A stretch of 64,000 bases of DNA. Origin: an uncultured Rhodospirillaceae bacterium (GTDB lineage Bacteria; Pseudomonadota; Alphaproteobacteria; Rhodospirillales; Rhodospirillaceae). A model generated the notes under the pieces. The model saw only the letters and a list, made by a program, of their open reading frames with translations, made no database searches and was not told the origin of the DNA. Below, piece by piece: positions 29,559 to 37,752 of the stretch. The translations under genes and the position numbers were made by a program. Where the stretch lies: contig CALSLN010000009.1 of the NCBI GenBank assembly GCA_943787205.1, positions 278,243-342,242 of the forward strand. The letters are read 5' to 3'. Each line of letters starts with the position of its first letter. The first letter of the stretch is position 1.

Positions 29559-30647
29559 ATGGCACGTATGACCCACCAAGACCATCGCATACAGAATACC
29601 GGCGCAACCTCGCCAGAAGCCTTGGCTCTAGAGGACTTGGTAAGCGAGGCCGACGCGGAAGAGCTACAAGACCTGGCGCGACGGTATGCAATTTCAGCAC
29701 CACGGCATTTAATTGACCTCATCGACAAGGGGGCTGAGAGCGATCCCATCGCCCTCCAAATTGTACCGTCACTACAGGAACTCATCACGACGAATGACGA
29801 ACGAGTCGACCCTATAGGGGACCACACGCACAGCCCGCTAAAGGGACTGGTTCATCGCTACCCCGACCGCGTCCTTCTCAAGGTCCACAGCGCCTGTGCC
29901 ATGTATTGCCGGTTTTGCTTCAGGCGCGAGATGGTTGGGCCTGGCGGTGACATGATGACCGACACGGACATCACCGAAGCACTAGATTACATCCGGAAAC
30001 ACACAGAAATATGGGAGGTCATCCTTACTGGCGGTGACCCAATGATGCTGTCTGCAAGACGCATCTCCACGTTCTTGGATGCATTGGATTGTATCGAGCA
30101 TGTCAAAGTGGTGCGGTTTCACACCCGCCTACCCGTTGCCGCGCCCGAGCGCGTTACGGAAGATCTAAGTGCGGCGCTGGCTAACCGACGCGCAACGGTC
30201 TACGTCGCGGTTCATAGCAATCATGCACGGGAATTTTCAGAGGAGGCTTTGGCGGCATGCCAAAGGCTAACAGATGTGGGGATACCACTCGTCGGCCAGA
30301 CCGTTCTCCTAAAAGGCATCAACGATAATGCTGAGATGCTGGCAGACCTCTTCCGCACTATGGTGGAAGCGCGAATCATGCCTTACTACCTTCACCATCC
30401 TGATCTGGCCCCCGGAACCAGCCACTTTCGTGTCTCAATCGAAACTGGGCAGGCTCTGATGAAACAGTTACGCGGCCGCATATCTGGCCTAGCGATCCCC
30501 ACGTACATCCTCGATATCCCCGGCGGATACGGCAAAGTGCCGGTTGGGCCGTCCTATATCTCGGACTCTGAAGATGGAGCCTTGGAGATTCAGGATATCA
30601 ATGGGCAATCCCACATCTATCAGCCCCAGAAAAGCAACGCGTTATAG
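29559..30647 (+). CDS. Lysine 2,3-aminomutase-like radical SAM enzyme (KamA/EpmB family)
   Basis: 362 residues. The radical SAM motif is CAMYCRFC (Cys113, 117, 120), followed by FRREMVG. ILTGGDPMML and the C-terminal GGYGKVPVGPSY, whose Lys is the expected PLP anchor, complete the aminomutase pattern. KamA interconverts alpha- and beta-lysine for fermentation or solute synthesis; EpmB makes R-beta-lysine for EF-P. In many alphaproteobacteria the family member is linked to EF-P genes; none are here, so either function is possible. The next gene, an amino acid symporter 78 bases on, may supply substrate. Confidence 0.85.
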   Translation: MARMTHQDHRIQNTGATSPEALALEDLVSEADAEELQDLARRYAISAPRHLIDLIDKGAESDPIALQIVPSLQELITTNDERVDPIGDHTHSPLKGLVHRYPDRVLLKVHSACAMYCRFCFRREMVGPGGDMMTDTDITEALDYIRKHTEIWEVILTGGDPMMLSARRISTFLDALDCIEHVKVVRFHTRLPVAAPERVTEDLSAALANRRATVYVAVHSNHAREFSEEALAACQRLTDVGIPLVGQTVLLKGINDNAEMLADLFRTMVEARIMPYYLHHPDLAPGTSHFRVSIETGQALMKQLRGRISGLAIPTYILDIPGGYGKVPVGPSYISDSEDGALEIQDINGQSHIYQPQKSNAL

Positions 30648-30725
30648 GACTTTGTGCCTCGCCTCAGAGACCGTTATGCTTACGCAAGCCTGATATAGGC
30701 CGGGGGAAATTCTTAGGGGTTACGA

Positions 30726-32105
30726 ATGGACAATTTTACCAGCGTTTTGGATGTAATCAGCGGTTGGGTCTGGCTGATTATGATGTTTCCACTGCTTGGA
30801 ATAGGTCTCTATCTGACCATTGGCCTAAAGGGCATGTCGATCCGTCGTCTGCCTGAAGCCCTCGGGGTTCTGTTCAGTAAAGATGCTGGTGACAATGCCC
30901 CCGGCGACGGCGAAATTTCCCCCTTCAAAGCCCTCATGACCGCACTGTCTGCGACGGTAGGAACCGGCAACATTGCTGGTGTCGCAACGGCCATCTTCCT
31001 CGGTGGACCAGGCGCGATCTTCTGGATGTGGATGACGGCCCTCGTCGGCATGGCCACGAAGTACGGCGAAGCCGTGATGGCTGTGCATTTCCGTGAAATT
31101 GATGAAGACGGCCGCTATGTCGGTGGACCGATGTATTACATCAAGAACGGTCTCGGCCCGAAATGGACATGGCTCGGGACAACCTTCGCTCTGCTCGCAA
31201 TTTGCGCCGGCCTCGGCGCTGGCAACACCGTTCAGGCAAATTCAATCTCCGACGTGTTGGAATCCAACCTTGGCATTCCCATGTGGATGACAGCCTTTGT
31301 CGTCCTCACCTTGGCGGCCATGGTTTTAATCGGCGGCATTCAACGTATTGCTCAGGTCGCCGGTAAACTGGTTCCGATCATGGTCGTGCTCTATGTCAGC
31401 GCGAGTTTGATCATCTTAGCAATGAATGCGGCCGAGATTCCCGCAGCCCTCGCAATGATTGTCTCCGATGCCTTCACCGGTACAGCGGCGACAGGTGGGT
31501 TTGCTGGAGCCGCCGTAATGGCCGCCATTCGCTTTGGTGTCGCTCGTGGTATCTTCTCAAATGAAGCTGGGCTTGGCTCTGCTCCGATTGCGCACGCCGC
31601 CGCCAAAACGAACGATCCTGTGCGACAAGGCGCCATTGGGATGCTGGGGACCTTCATCGACACCATTATCGTCTGCACCATGACAGCCCTCGTGATCATT
31701 GTGACCGGCGCCTGGATGAGTGGCGAGAACGGCGCAACGATGACAACCATCGCCTTCGGTAACGCTTTGCCGTACGGCAATTACATCGTCATATTTGCGT
31801 TAACCGTCTTTGCCTTCACAACTATTCTGGGATGGAGCTATTACGGCGAGCGCTGCGCTGAATACCTGTTTGGCCCAAAAGCGATCACCCCGTTCCGGGT
31901 TCTGTGGTGCGCAGCCATTCCCGTAGGCGCTCTCACTGGCTTAGAAGCCATCTGGCTGATGGCAGACATCATGAACGCACTGATGGCTGTACCAAACCTC
32001 CTCGCGCTCCTTCTATTGAGCCCGATTATCTTCAAAATCACCTCAGATCGTTTATCCGGTGGCCGCAAGCTCGTTGAAAAAAGCGACAGCCAACCTGCTG
32101 AATAG
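30726..32105 (+). CDS. Sodium:alanine/glycine symporter (AGCS family)
   Basis: 459 residues with about ten hydrophobic segments. Signature parts include FKALMTALSATVGTGNIAGVATAI (residues about 63-86), GGPMYYIKNGLG and IFSNEAGLGSAPIAHAAA, the AGCS hallmark that forms part of the substrate and Na+ site. It imports alanine, glycine or a related amino acid with sodium, fitting a saline habitat. AGGGG precedes the start by about five bases. It is downstream of the aminomutase-like gene on the same strand, and ahead of the SQR-like gene by 29 bases. Confidence 0.9.
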   Translation: MDNFTSVLDVISGWVWLIMMFPLLGIGLYLTIGLKGMSIRRLPEALGVLFSKDAGDNAPGDGEISPFKALMTALSATVGTGNIAGVATAIFLGGPGAIFWMWMTALVGMATKYGEAVMAVHFREIDEDGRYVGGPMYYIKNGLGPKWTWLGTTFALLAICAGLGAGNTVQANSISDVLESNLGIPMWMTAFVVLTLAAMVLIGGIQRIAQVAGKLVPIMVVLYVSASLIILAMNAAEIPAALAMIVSDAFTGTAATGGFAGAAVMAAIRFGVARGIFSNEAGLGSAPIAHAAAKTNDPVRQGAIGMLGTFIDTIIVCTMTALVIIVTGAWMSGENGATMTTIAFGNALPYGNYIVIFALTVFAFTTILGWSYYGERCAEYLFGPKAITPFRVLWCAAIPVGALTGLEAIWLMADIMNALMAVPNLLALLLLSPIIFKITSDRLSGGRKLVEKSDSQPAE

Positions 32106-32134
32106 ATCATCGAAACAAACTTAGGACTCTCAAC

Positions 32135-33394
32135 ATGGCTAGACATCATCAAATACTCATCGTCGGTGGCGGCAGCGCAGGCATTACCGTTGCGGCCTCT
32201 CTGAAGAACCACACGCACGATGGTGAACTAGACATTGCGATCATCGACCCGTCGAGCGACCACTATTATCAGCCCGCATTTACGCTGGTTGGTGCCGGGT
32301 CCTATAACCTGAAGGACACCCGCAGAGACGAAGCCAGCCTAATTCCCGACGGCGTGCAATGGATCCAAGACTCAGCGGCTAGTATTGACCCTGACGGAAA
32401 AAAAGTTGGCCTCTCTAAGGGTAGAGACGTCACGTACGACTTTCTCGTCGTTTGCCCGGGCCTCGTGTGCAACTGGGATGGTATTGAAGGACTTGCCGAG
32501 AACATCGGTAGCAACGGCGTATGCTCCAACTATTCGCCAGAGCACGTGGAATATACATGGGAGAGCATCAAAGCGTTTCCAACCGGCGGCACCGCCCTCT
32601 TCACGCAGCCGGCGATGCCCATCAAATGCCCTGGCGCGCCGCAAAAAATTGCTTATCTCATGGCCGATTACCTGCGGCGTGGCGGCGTCTTGCAGAACTG
32701 CAACGTCCACTTCCTGCCGCAAGGCCCGTCCATGTTCGGCGTTCCTTTCTTCGCCCGTGAACTTGCCAAGATTGCCGACGACTACGGCATTCATAAGCAT
32801 TTCCATCACAACCTGACCAAGATCGATGGCGCCAATAAGCGAGCGACCTTCGCCGTGGTGGGTGGCGACAACGAAGGCAAGACAATCGAGATGGACTATG
32901 ACCTGCTCCATGCGGTGCCCCCTCAAGGACCGCTCGATGTTGTTAAAAATTCAGCCGTATCGAACGACGGTGGCTGGGTCGATGTGCATCAGCATTCCAT
33001 GCAGTCGACGAAGTACCCGAATGTATTTGGCCTCGGTGATGCCTGCTCCACACCCAACTCAAAAACAGCAGCAGCGATCCGCAAACAAGCGCCTGTGGTG
33101 GTGCACAACCTGCTCGCCCTCATCCAGGGTGGCAGCATCAACGAAGGCTACGACGGCTATGGCTCCTGCCCGCTAACCACGGCGTACGGCAAAGTTCTAA
33201 TGGCCGAGTTCACGTACGGCGGCAAAGTCACACCTACATTCCCACTCGACCCTCGGGAAGAACGCCGCTCCTACTGGTGGATTAAGAAGACCGGCCTACC
33301 GTTGATGTACTGGAACTACATGCTCAAGGGGCATGAAGCCTTCCCAGAGCACAACACCAGCTATGACGCGCCAGAACAAGCCCTGCGTCAGTAG
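32135..33394 (+). CDS. Sulfide:quinone oxidoreductase-like FAD flavoprotein
   Basis: 419 residues of the two-dinucleotide-binding disulfide oxidoreductase superfamily. ILIVGGGSAGITVAASL binds FAD ADP; VFGLGDACSTPNSKTAAAI is the second FAD motif. Cys112, Cys130 and Cys165 (MPIKCPGAPQK) are candidates for the redox-active cysteines; the KCPGAPQK motif is found in type II SQR proteins. It would oxidise sulfide at the membrane surface and reduce quinone, detoxifying or gaining energy from sulfide. The basic C-terminus with aromatic residues (YWWIKKTGLPLMYWNY) resembles the membrane-contacting end of SQR. Intact frame. Confidence 0.85.
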   Translation: MARHHQILIVGGGSAGITVAASLKNHTHDGELDIAIIDPSSDHYYQPAFTLVGAGSYNLKDTRRDEASLIPDGVQWIQDSAASIDPDGKKVGLSKGRDVTYDFLVVCPGLVCNWDGIEGLAENIGSNGVCSNYSPEHVEYTWESIKAFPTGGTALFTQPAMPIKCPGAPQKIAYLMADYLRRGGVLQNCNVHFLPQGPSMFGVPFFARELAKIADDYGIHKHFHHNLTKIDGANKRATFAVVGGDNEGKTIEMDYDLLHAVPPQGPLDVVKNSAVSNDGGWVDVHQHSMQSTKYPNVFGLGDACSTPNSKTAAAIRKQAPVVVHNLLALIQGGSINEGYDGYGSCPLTTAYGKVLMAEFTYGGKVTPTFPLDPREERRSYWWIKKTGLPLMYWNYMLKGHEAFPEHNTSYDAPEQALRQ

Positions 33395-33441
33395 CTAAAA
33401 ACGCAGCTTCGGCCCTAGGGACAATTCGGAAAGAACACGCA

Positions 33442-34242
33442 ATGCCGTCAGACGGTTTCAAGATCCAAGCAAACATCCATGAGGTCTATGACGAAGGGTA
33501 TGTCGGCGAATCTCCTTGGCGCGAGCTGGGCGGAAAGTTCAAAGCCAAGAACATTATGGAAGTCTGCAAGCGCAATGACTTCAAGCCAAAACGTATTCTT
33601 GAGGTCGGCGCCGGGGAAGGCAGTGTTCTTCTTCACCTGGACAAGGCCGGATACTTTGAAGAGCTTAACGCCGTCGAAATCGCCACCTCCGGCATAGATG
33701 TCATAAAGAACCGCAAACTCGCATCCGTCAAAAGCGTTGAGCTCTTTGATGGGTATTCTCTGCCGTTCGAAGATGATGCTTTTGATGCCGTCATTCTCTG
33801 CCATGTTCTGGAACACGTTGAGTATGAACGCATCCTATTGCGTGAGTTGATGCGGGTCGCCCCCTATCAAATTATCGAAGTCCCGCTGGACTACCATTTT
33901 GAAATCGACACCAAGGTTGATCATTACTTGGGCTATGGGCACATCAACGTCTATACACCGTCCAGTGTTCGATTTTTGCTTAAGTCTGAAGGCTTTGACG
34001 TTGTTGAAGAAATTCTAGAGATCAGCCACGAGGATGTGGTCACCTACAATGAATTCATCAACAAGAAGACGCCCGAGACAAAAGAAAACGAAGCCGCCCT
34101 TAAGCAGATGCTGCGTAATAAGCGACATGCATTTTACGATGCCAACAAGGAAACGGCGGAAATGATTGCCGAGTCCATCACCATCCTGACGAAACGCGGC
34201 AAAGGCAGCCTCAAAATTCGAGAGAAGCAAGCGACCGTTTAG
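33442..34242 (+). CDS. Class I SAM-dependent methyltransferase
   Basis: 266 residues. SAM-binding motif I reads RILEVGAGEGSVLLHL near residues 51-66; the later DAVILCHVLEHVEY segment is motif II of the UbiE/Methyltransf_11 type. The N-terminal 45 residues and the C-terminal Lys/Glu-rich tail are not diagnostic. The substrate is unknown. It follows the SQR-like gene by 47 bases. Its stop overlaps the convergent gene end at 34239. Confidence 0.82.
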   Translation: MPSDGFKIQANIHEVYDEGYVGESPWRELGGKFKAKNIMEVCKRNDFKPKRILEVGAGEGSVLLHLDKAGYFEELNAVEIATSGIDVIKNRKLASVKSVELFDGYSLPFEDDAFDAVILCHVLEHVEYERILLRELMRVAPYQIIEVPLDYHFEIDTKVDHYLGYGHINVYTPSSVRFLLKSEGFDVVEEILEISHEDVVTYNEFINKKTPETKENEAALKQMLRNKRHAFYDANKETAEMIAESITILTKRGKGSLKIREKQATV

Positions 34243-34736
34243 TCGCAGGGCACTCCGGCAAATACGACGTCACGCTGCTGGGTGCTGATGGCCCGTATAA
34301 GCTTGACGGTGCGTTTGGATACATCCCCAAAAGCTGAAATTGCGCCGTTGCTAAGCGCGGCAATGCTGTCGTCCAGCTTGGTTGCGCCGCTATTGCAGCC
34401 TGCTGGAAAAACCTGACCGTTCCAGGTCATCGGCACTTTAAAATCAAAGGCCTCATCGCCATCGATCATCCCAGCCAAATGGCAATGGGTTGGGAGTCCG
34501 TTCTGCGCCCCCGTCCACGCGGCTGTTTCAAGGCGCACAGGCACACCGACAAGGGCCGAGTAATCAACAGTGCGGTGAGCGACACAGAGGGCGTTCTCGA
34601 TGGCCAGCCAGGGATTGGCATCGTCAGAGATTGCCAGCGCAGGACTCGGCGAAAACAACACAGCCGGAACTGCTGAAAGCAGCAGAGTCGGGACAGACAG
34701 CACAGCAAGGATCATGCGTAGGCTTTTGTTCAGCAT
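34239..34736 (-). pseudogene. Truncated secreted tannase/feruloyl esterase-like protein
   Basis: 165 residues with a signal peptide (ending near SPALA). The mature part has VRLETAAWTGAQNGLPTHCHL and FDFKVPMTWNGQVF, the N-terminal domain pattern of tannase-family esterases, which are about 500 residues long. It ends with TVKLIRA and FAGVPCD, just where the nucleophile GCSTGG motif of the family should begin. Everything after is missing and part of the middle is shortened, so I read it as a deleted remnant. It could still be a secreted protein of unknown function. It is convergent with the methyltransferase gene. Confidence 0.55.
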
Positions 34737-34814
34737 GGCCAACCTTACCAATCTAGCCTGGGTGTGGACAGAGACACTGCACCCTGCTTACCCTCAACCT
34801 CAGAGGGGATATCC

Positions 34815-35390
34815 GTGGCATTAAAGAACACCACACAGAGATGGGGCTGGCTGGCGCAGGCGTTACACTGGGCGATGGCGTTGCTGATCATCGAGCAACT
34901 GACGACGGGCCGAATCATGGCGTGGCTCGGCGCTGGTGAGGCGCAGGACGAGCTATTCTACGCGCTACATGAGCCGCTCGGTGTGCTGGCTCTCCTGCTG
35001 CTGATCGTGCGCTTTGGCTGGCGCATGCTGAGCCCCACACCGACCCTGCCCGAGGCAATGCCGACGTGGCAGGTCCGCGCCTCTCACATTAGTCACTGGG
35101 GATTGTACATCGCGATTACTCTGATGATCGGCAGTGCATGGTCGATGGCGTCTTTCGCGAACTTCCCAGTATCCCCGAATGCGCCGTGGACCTTGCCGAA
35201 CTTCTCAGACTACAACCGCGACATCGCGCGCCGCTCCTACAACGTGCACGTCTGGGTGGGCTGGACGATTGTTACCCTCGTCAGCGTCCACATGATCGCC
35301 GCGATCAAACATCACATCATTGATAAAGACACCGTGCTTCGGCGTATGCTGCCAGAGCGCTTTTTTAAGCCGGATGGAGAGACCTCATGA
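34815..35390 (+). CDS. Cytochrome b561
   Basis: 191 residues from a GTG at 34815, with GAGGGG seven bases upstream; the frame is open 51 bases further up but lacks a good start. Four hydrophobic helices carry the His ligands in LAQALHWAM, YALHEPLG, SHISHWGLYI, VHVWVGW and SVHMIAAIKHH. Prokaryotic b561 proteins transfer electrons from quinol to superoxide or other acceptors in the inner membrane. Its stop overlaps the start of the alpha/beta hydrolase gene (ATGA). Confidence 0.85.
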   Translation: MALKNTTQRWGWLAQALHWAMALLIIEQLTTGRIMAWLGAGEAQDELFYALHEPLGVLALLLLIVRFGWRMLSPTPTLPEAMPTWQVRASHISHWGLYIAITLMIGSAWSMASFANFPVSPNAPWTLPNFSDYNRDIARRSYNVHVWVGWTIVTLVSVHMIAAIKHHIIDKDTVLRRMLPERFFKPDGETS

Positions 35391-36244
35391 CCTACCCCGC
35401 AACACCCCATGCGAAGCCTGGCTTTGCCCCGATTCGCCGCTCTTACATCGATGGCCGAGATGGCCAGATTCATGTCCGCGTGGCTGGCGACCCCAGCAGC
35501 AAAAAGCGCCCGATGCTGTGCTTCCACCTCAGTCCGTCATCAGGCATCGTCTATGAAACCTGGCTCGGTGAAATGGGCAAAGACAGGTTGATCGTCGCGC
35601 CGGACACCCCGGGCTACGGCATGTCTGACTTCCCGTCTGAGCAGCCGACAATTGCGACATTCGCCCAGGCCATGACAGACGTAATGGATGCCCTCGACAT
35701 TCAAGAGGCCGACGTCATGGGCTATCACACGGGATCAAAAACCTGTGTGGAATTGGCCCGGCAACAACCAGACCGAATTAAACACCTGGTGCTGATTTCC
35801 TCGCCGATTTACACGGAAGCCGACCTCGCAAAACAGAATGACGAGATGGGCAGCCCCGACACCCCGGTCGCCGACGGCACACACCTGGTACATTCTTGGG
35901 CCGGCCTGTGGCGGTGGCGCGGACCGGAGCACACCCCAGCCGACATCATGCATGCCTTCCCCGATCACATTAAGGGTGGCGAACGCAAACACTGGGGACA
36001 CGCGGCGGCGTTCTCCTACACCTACCCCGAGAATATCCCAGCCGTGAAGCAGCCGATTTTAATCATCAACACCAACGATGATTTGGTGGAGTACACCCGG
36101 CGCATCACCCCACATCTGACCAACGGCAAAGTCATTGAGCTGATGGACTGGGGCCATGGCTTTTTGGATTATCACCCAGAAGAAACATCAGCGTTTGTGC
36201 GGCCTTTCCTGGATTCGGATGTCTGGCCCGACTCGGCCAAATAA
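35387..36244 (+). CDS. Alpha/beta hydrolase with His in the nucleophile position
   Basis: 285 residues with the alpha/beta hydrolase fold: LCFHLSPSSG as the oxyanion strand, DTPGYGMSD, the elbow region MGYHTGSK, INTNDD and the final DWGHGFLD with catalytic-type His. In the elbow G-x-S-x-G the Ser is replaced by His114. A neighbouring Thr (115) might substitute, or the enzyme may use another chemistry. The GYHTG form occurs in other family members I have seen, so it is not a simple mutation. The start overlaps the cytochrome b561 stop, showing coupling. Confidence 0.82.
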   Translation: MTYPATPHAKPGFAPIRRSYIDGRDGQIHVRVAGDPSSKKRPMLCFHLSPSSGIVYETWLGEMGKDRLIVAPDTPGYGMSDFPSEQPTIATFAQAMTDVMDALDIQEADVMGYHTGSKTCVELARQQPDRIKHLVLISSPIYTEADLAKQNDEMGSPDTPVADGTHLVHSWAGLWRWRGPEHTPADIMHAFPDHIKGGERKHWGHAAAFSYTYPENIPAVKQPILIINTNDDLVEYTRRITPHLTNGKVIELMDWGHGFLDYHPEETSAFVRPFLDSDVWPDSAK

Positions 36245-36291
36245 CACCCCCCTCATCAACCAGAAAAAATTAAAGTCGATTTTGCTCGTAA

Positions 36292-36387
36292 CGAGCCCAT
36301 GCATCGTTGGTTCGAAGGATCGAGCCCATGCACGTATGATCGGTGGAACGAGCCCATGCATGGCAAAAATACAAACGACCCCATGCA
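36292..36387. repeat. Four-copy direct repeat CGAGCCCATGCA
   Basis: The 12-mer CGAGCCCATGCA begins at 36292, 36321 and 36349, and a one-mismatch copy (CGACCCCATGCA) at 36376, in the 264-base gap between two alpha/beta hydrolase genes. Three of the copies extend to AACGA and to a final T. Start spacings are 29, 28 and 27 bases; the bases between are unrelated. The first copy also overlaps an inverted repeat GCTCGT-A-ACGAGC. An operator array for the downstream hydrolase is possible; there are too few and too uneven units for CRISPR. Confidence 0.8.
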
Positions 36388-36508
36388 TCAAAATTTTCAA
36401 CGGGTTATAATGTTGCGCTGAACACCTGAACGTCGCGTCCTCGGCCAAGCGACCTAAACTAAAACGCGAAGAGCACAGGCCCATTTTGAACACAGAAAGG
36501 ACGCGACC

Positions 36509-37291
36509 ATGAAGCGCGGCTACGTCGATACGGATATGGGACAACTGCACTATTGGACCACCGGCACCGGACCCAACCTGGTGCTGCTTCATCAGTCTAC
36601 GCAAACCTCAGACGAATACCTTGGCCTCGCCCCCCTACTGGCAGGCAGCCACACCCTGTGGGCGATTGAATGGCTCGGCCATGGCAACTCCACCAACACG
36701 CCCCAAGAGCCGACCATGGACGACTACACCCGCACGATGATTCAGGCGATGGATGGCCTGGGCATCGACAAGACGGCCTTGCTTGGCCACCACGGCGGCG
36801 CGGCAATTGCCATCGACATCGCCGCCGCCTTGCCCGACCGCATCACCCATGTGGTCGCCTCGGGCACCGGCTACCGCAGCCCAGAAGACGCCGAAGCCAT
36901 GCTGAAAGACCGCCACACCGTAGCGGAACCGATTACGGAAGACGGCGCATTCCTCAACAAGATGTGGGGCATCTACACCAAACTGGGCAGCCCCGGCACA
37001 TCGATGGATGTGATCCACCGCATCTTCCTCAACAACATGCAGGAACGGTTGAAGCCTTTTGATGCCCACGACCCGATTTTAAAATGGAACAAGGGCGACG
37101 CCTGCGCCAAGGTCAAATGCCCGGTGCTGTTGCTGCAAGGCGACCTAGACAGCTTCGTCAGCGGCCAGGAAAAACTATTGGATATTATCCCCGATGCCCG
37201 CCGCGTCGTGATGGCCGACGCCGGACCGTTTTGTTTTTACGACAAGCCGGATGAGATGGCCGCTGTGGTGGATGAGTTTTTGGGGGCTTAG
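36509..37291 (+). CDS. Alpha/beta hydrolase with GHHGG elbow
   Basis: 260 residues: VLLHQSTQTSDEY, IEWLGHGNS, the elbow LLGHHGGAA, LLLQGDLDSF and DAGPFCFYDKP. The nucleophile position is His95 instead of Ser, and the C-terminal motif expected as G-H (catalytic His) is GPFCFYD, so that His is also replaced. The classical triad is therefore not evident. The gene follows the CGAGCCCATGCA repeat array, with AGAAAGGA about 11 bases before the ATG. It may be a non-hydrolytic member, for example a lyase, decarboxylase or oxygenase-like enzyme. Substrate unknown. Confidence 0.8.
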   Translation: MKRGYVDTDMGQLHYWTTGTGPNLVLLHQSTQTSDEYLGLAPLLAGSHTLWAIEWLGHGNSTNTPQEPTMDDYTRTMIQAMDGLGIDKTALLGHHGGAAIAIDIAAALPDRITHVVASGTGYRSPEDAEAMLKDRHTVAEPITEDGAFLNKMWGIYTKLGSPGTSMDVIHRIFLNNMQERLKPFDAHDPILKWNKGDACAKVKCPVLLLQGDLDSFVSGQEKLLDIIPDARRVVMADAGPFCFYDKPDEMAAVVDEFLGA

Positions 37292-37752
37292 CTTGCTCAC
37301 GAAAAACATTTTCAATTCTCATCGGAGAGACCAGCCAATCCGCCAACAACGCCCGGTGTTAGCAGGCGATTAGGTGGGGAACCCTTATGGTGATAGGATC
37401 ACATTTCTAACGATCCTCGCATCAATTTCCGCGTCTCCAGCACGGTCGGATCGCCTACGAGCAAAACTGCTCGATCAGTCAATAAAACATGTCGATGACA
37501 CGGTGCATTCCGCATCGTAAGCTTTCGTATGCGTTGAAAGAATTCGGTCACCTGACGCGGGCTTTGCCCCCAATGACCGACCGGGCGATTAATGCCCTGT
37601 CTTATTCACGCCTATAAAGCGCAACACGCAAAAGCCTATCTCAGTCTGCTCTCTCAGAGCGTACCCAAGACAGATTGAACACGCGCATATCAGACCGTTA
37701 CCGGACGCCCCAATTTCTTGGGGTGTCGAACCTCTATATTTGGAAAGGCTAG
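37292..37752. other. Intergenic region without a recognised gene
   Basis: 461 bases with no credible ORF on either strand. Apart from the hairpin at 37705-37726, I see short imperfect inverted repeats (for example GGATC...GATCC near 37395) but no tRNA, terminator T tract or repeat family. It probably holds the promoter and leader of the downstream cytidylyltransferase gene. Confidence 0.6.
37705..37726 (+). promoter_or_regulatory. Hairpin in the leader of the cytidylyltransferase-aminotransferase gene
   Basis: ACGCCCCAA and TTGGGGTGT form a nine-pair stem (one G-T pair) with the four-base loop TTTC, ending 26 bases before the ATG at 37753. No T tract follows, so it is not an intrinsic terminator. 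It may be a leader structure or simply chance. Confidence 0.4.

Noticed and set aside
32372..32926. Minus-strand ORF of 184 codons inside the SQR-like gene
   Set aside because: Antisense shadow of conserved FAD-binding motifs, no start signal or homologous motifs.
36292..36387. Possible CRISPR array
   Set aside because: Only four 12-base units with 15-17-base spacers of uneven length and no cas genes; repeats are too short.
37292..37752. Possible small RNA or hidden gene in the 461-base gap
   Set aside because: No cloverleaf, no conserved peptide and no strong ORF; only a short hairpin near the downstream start.
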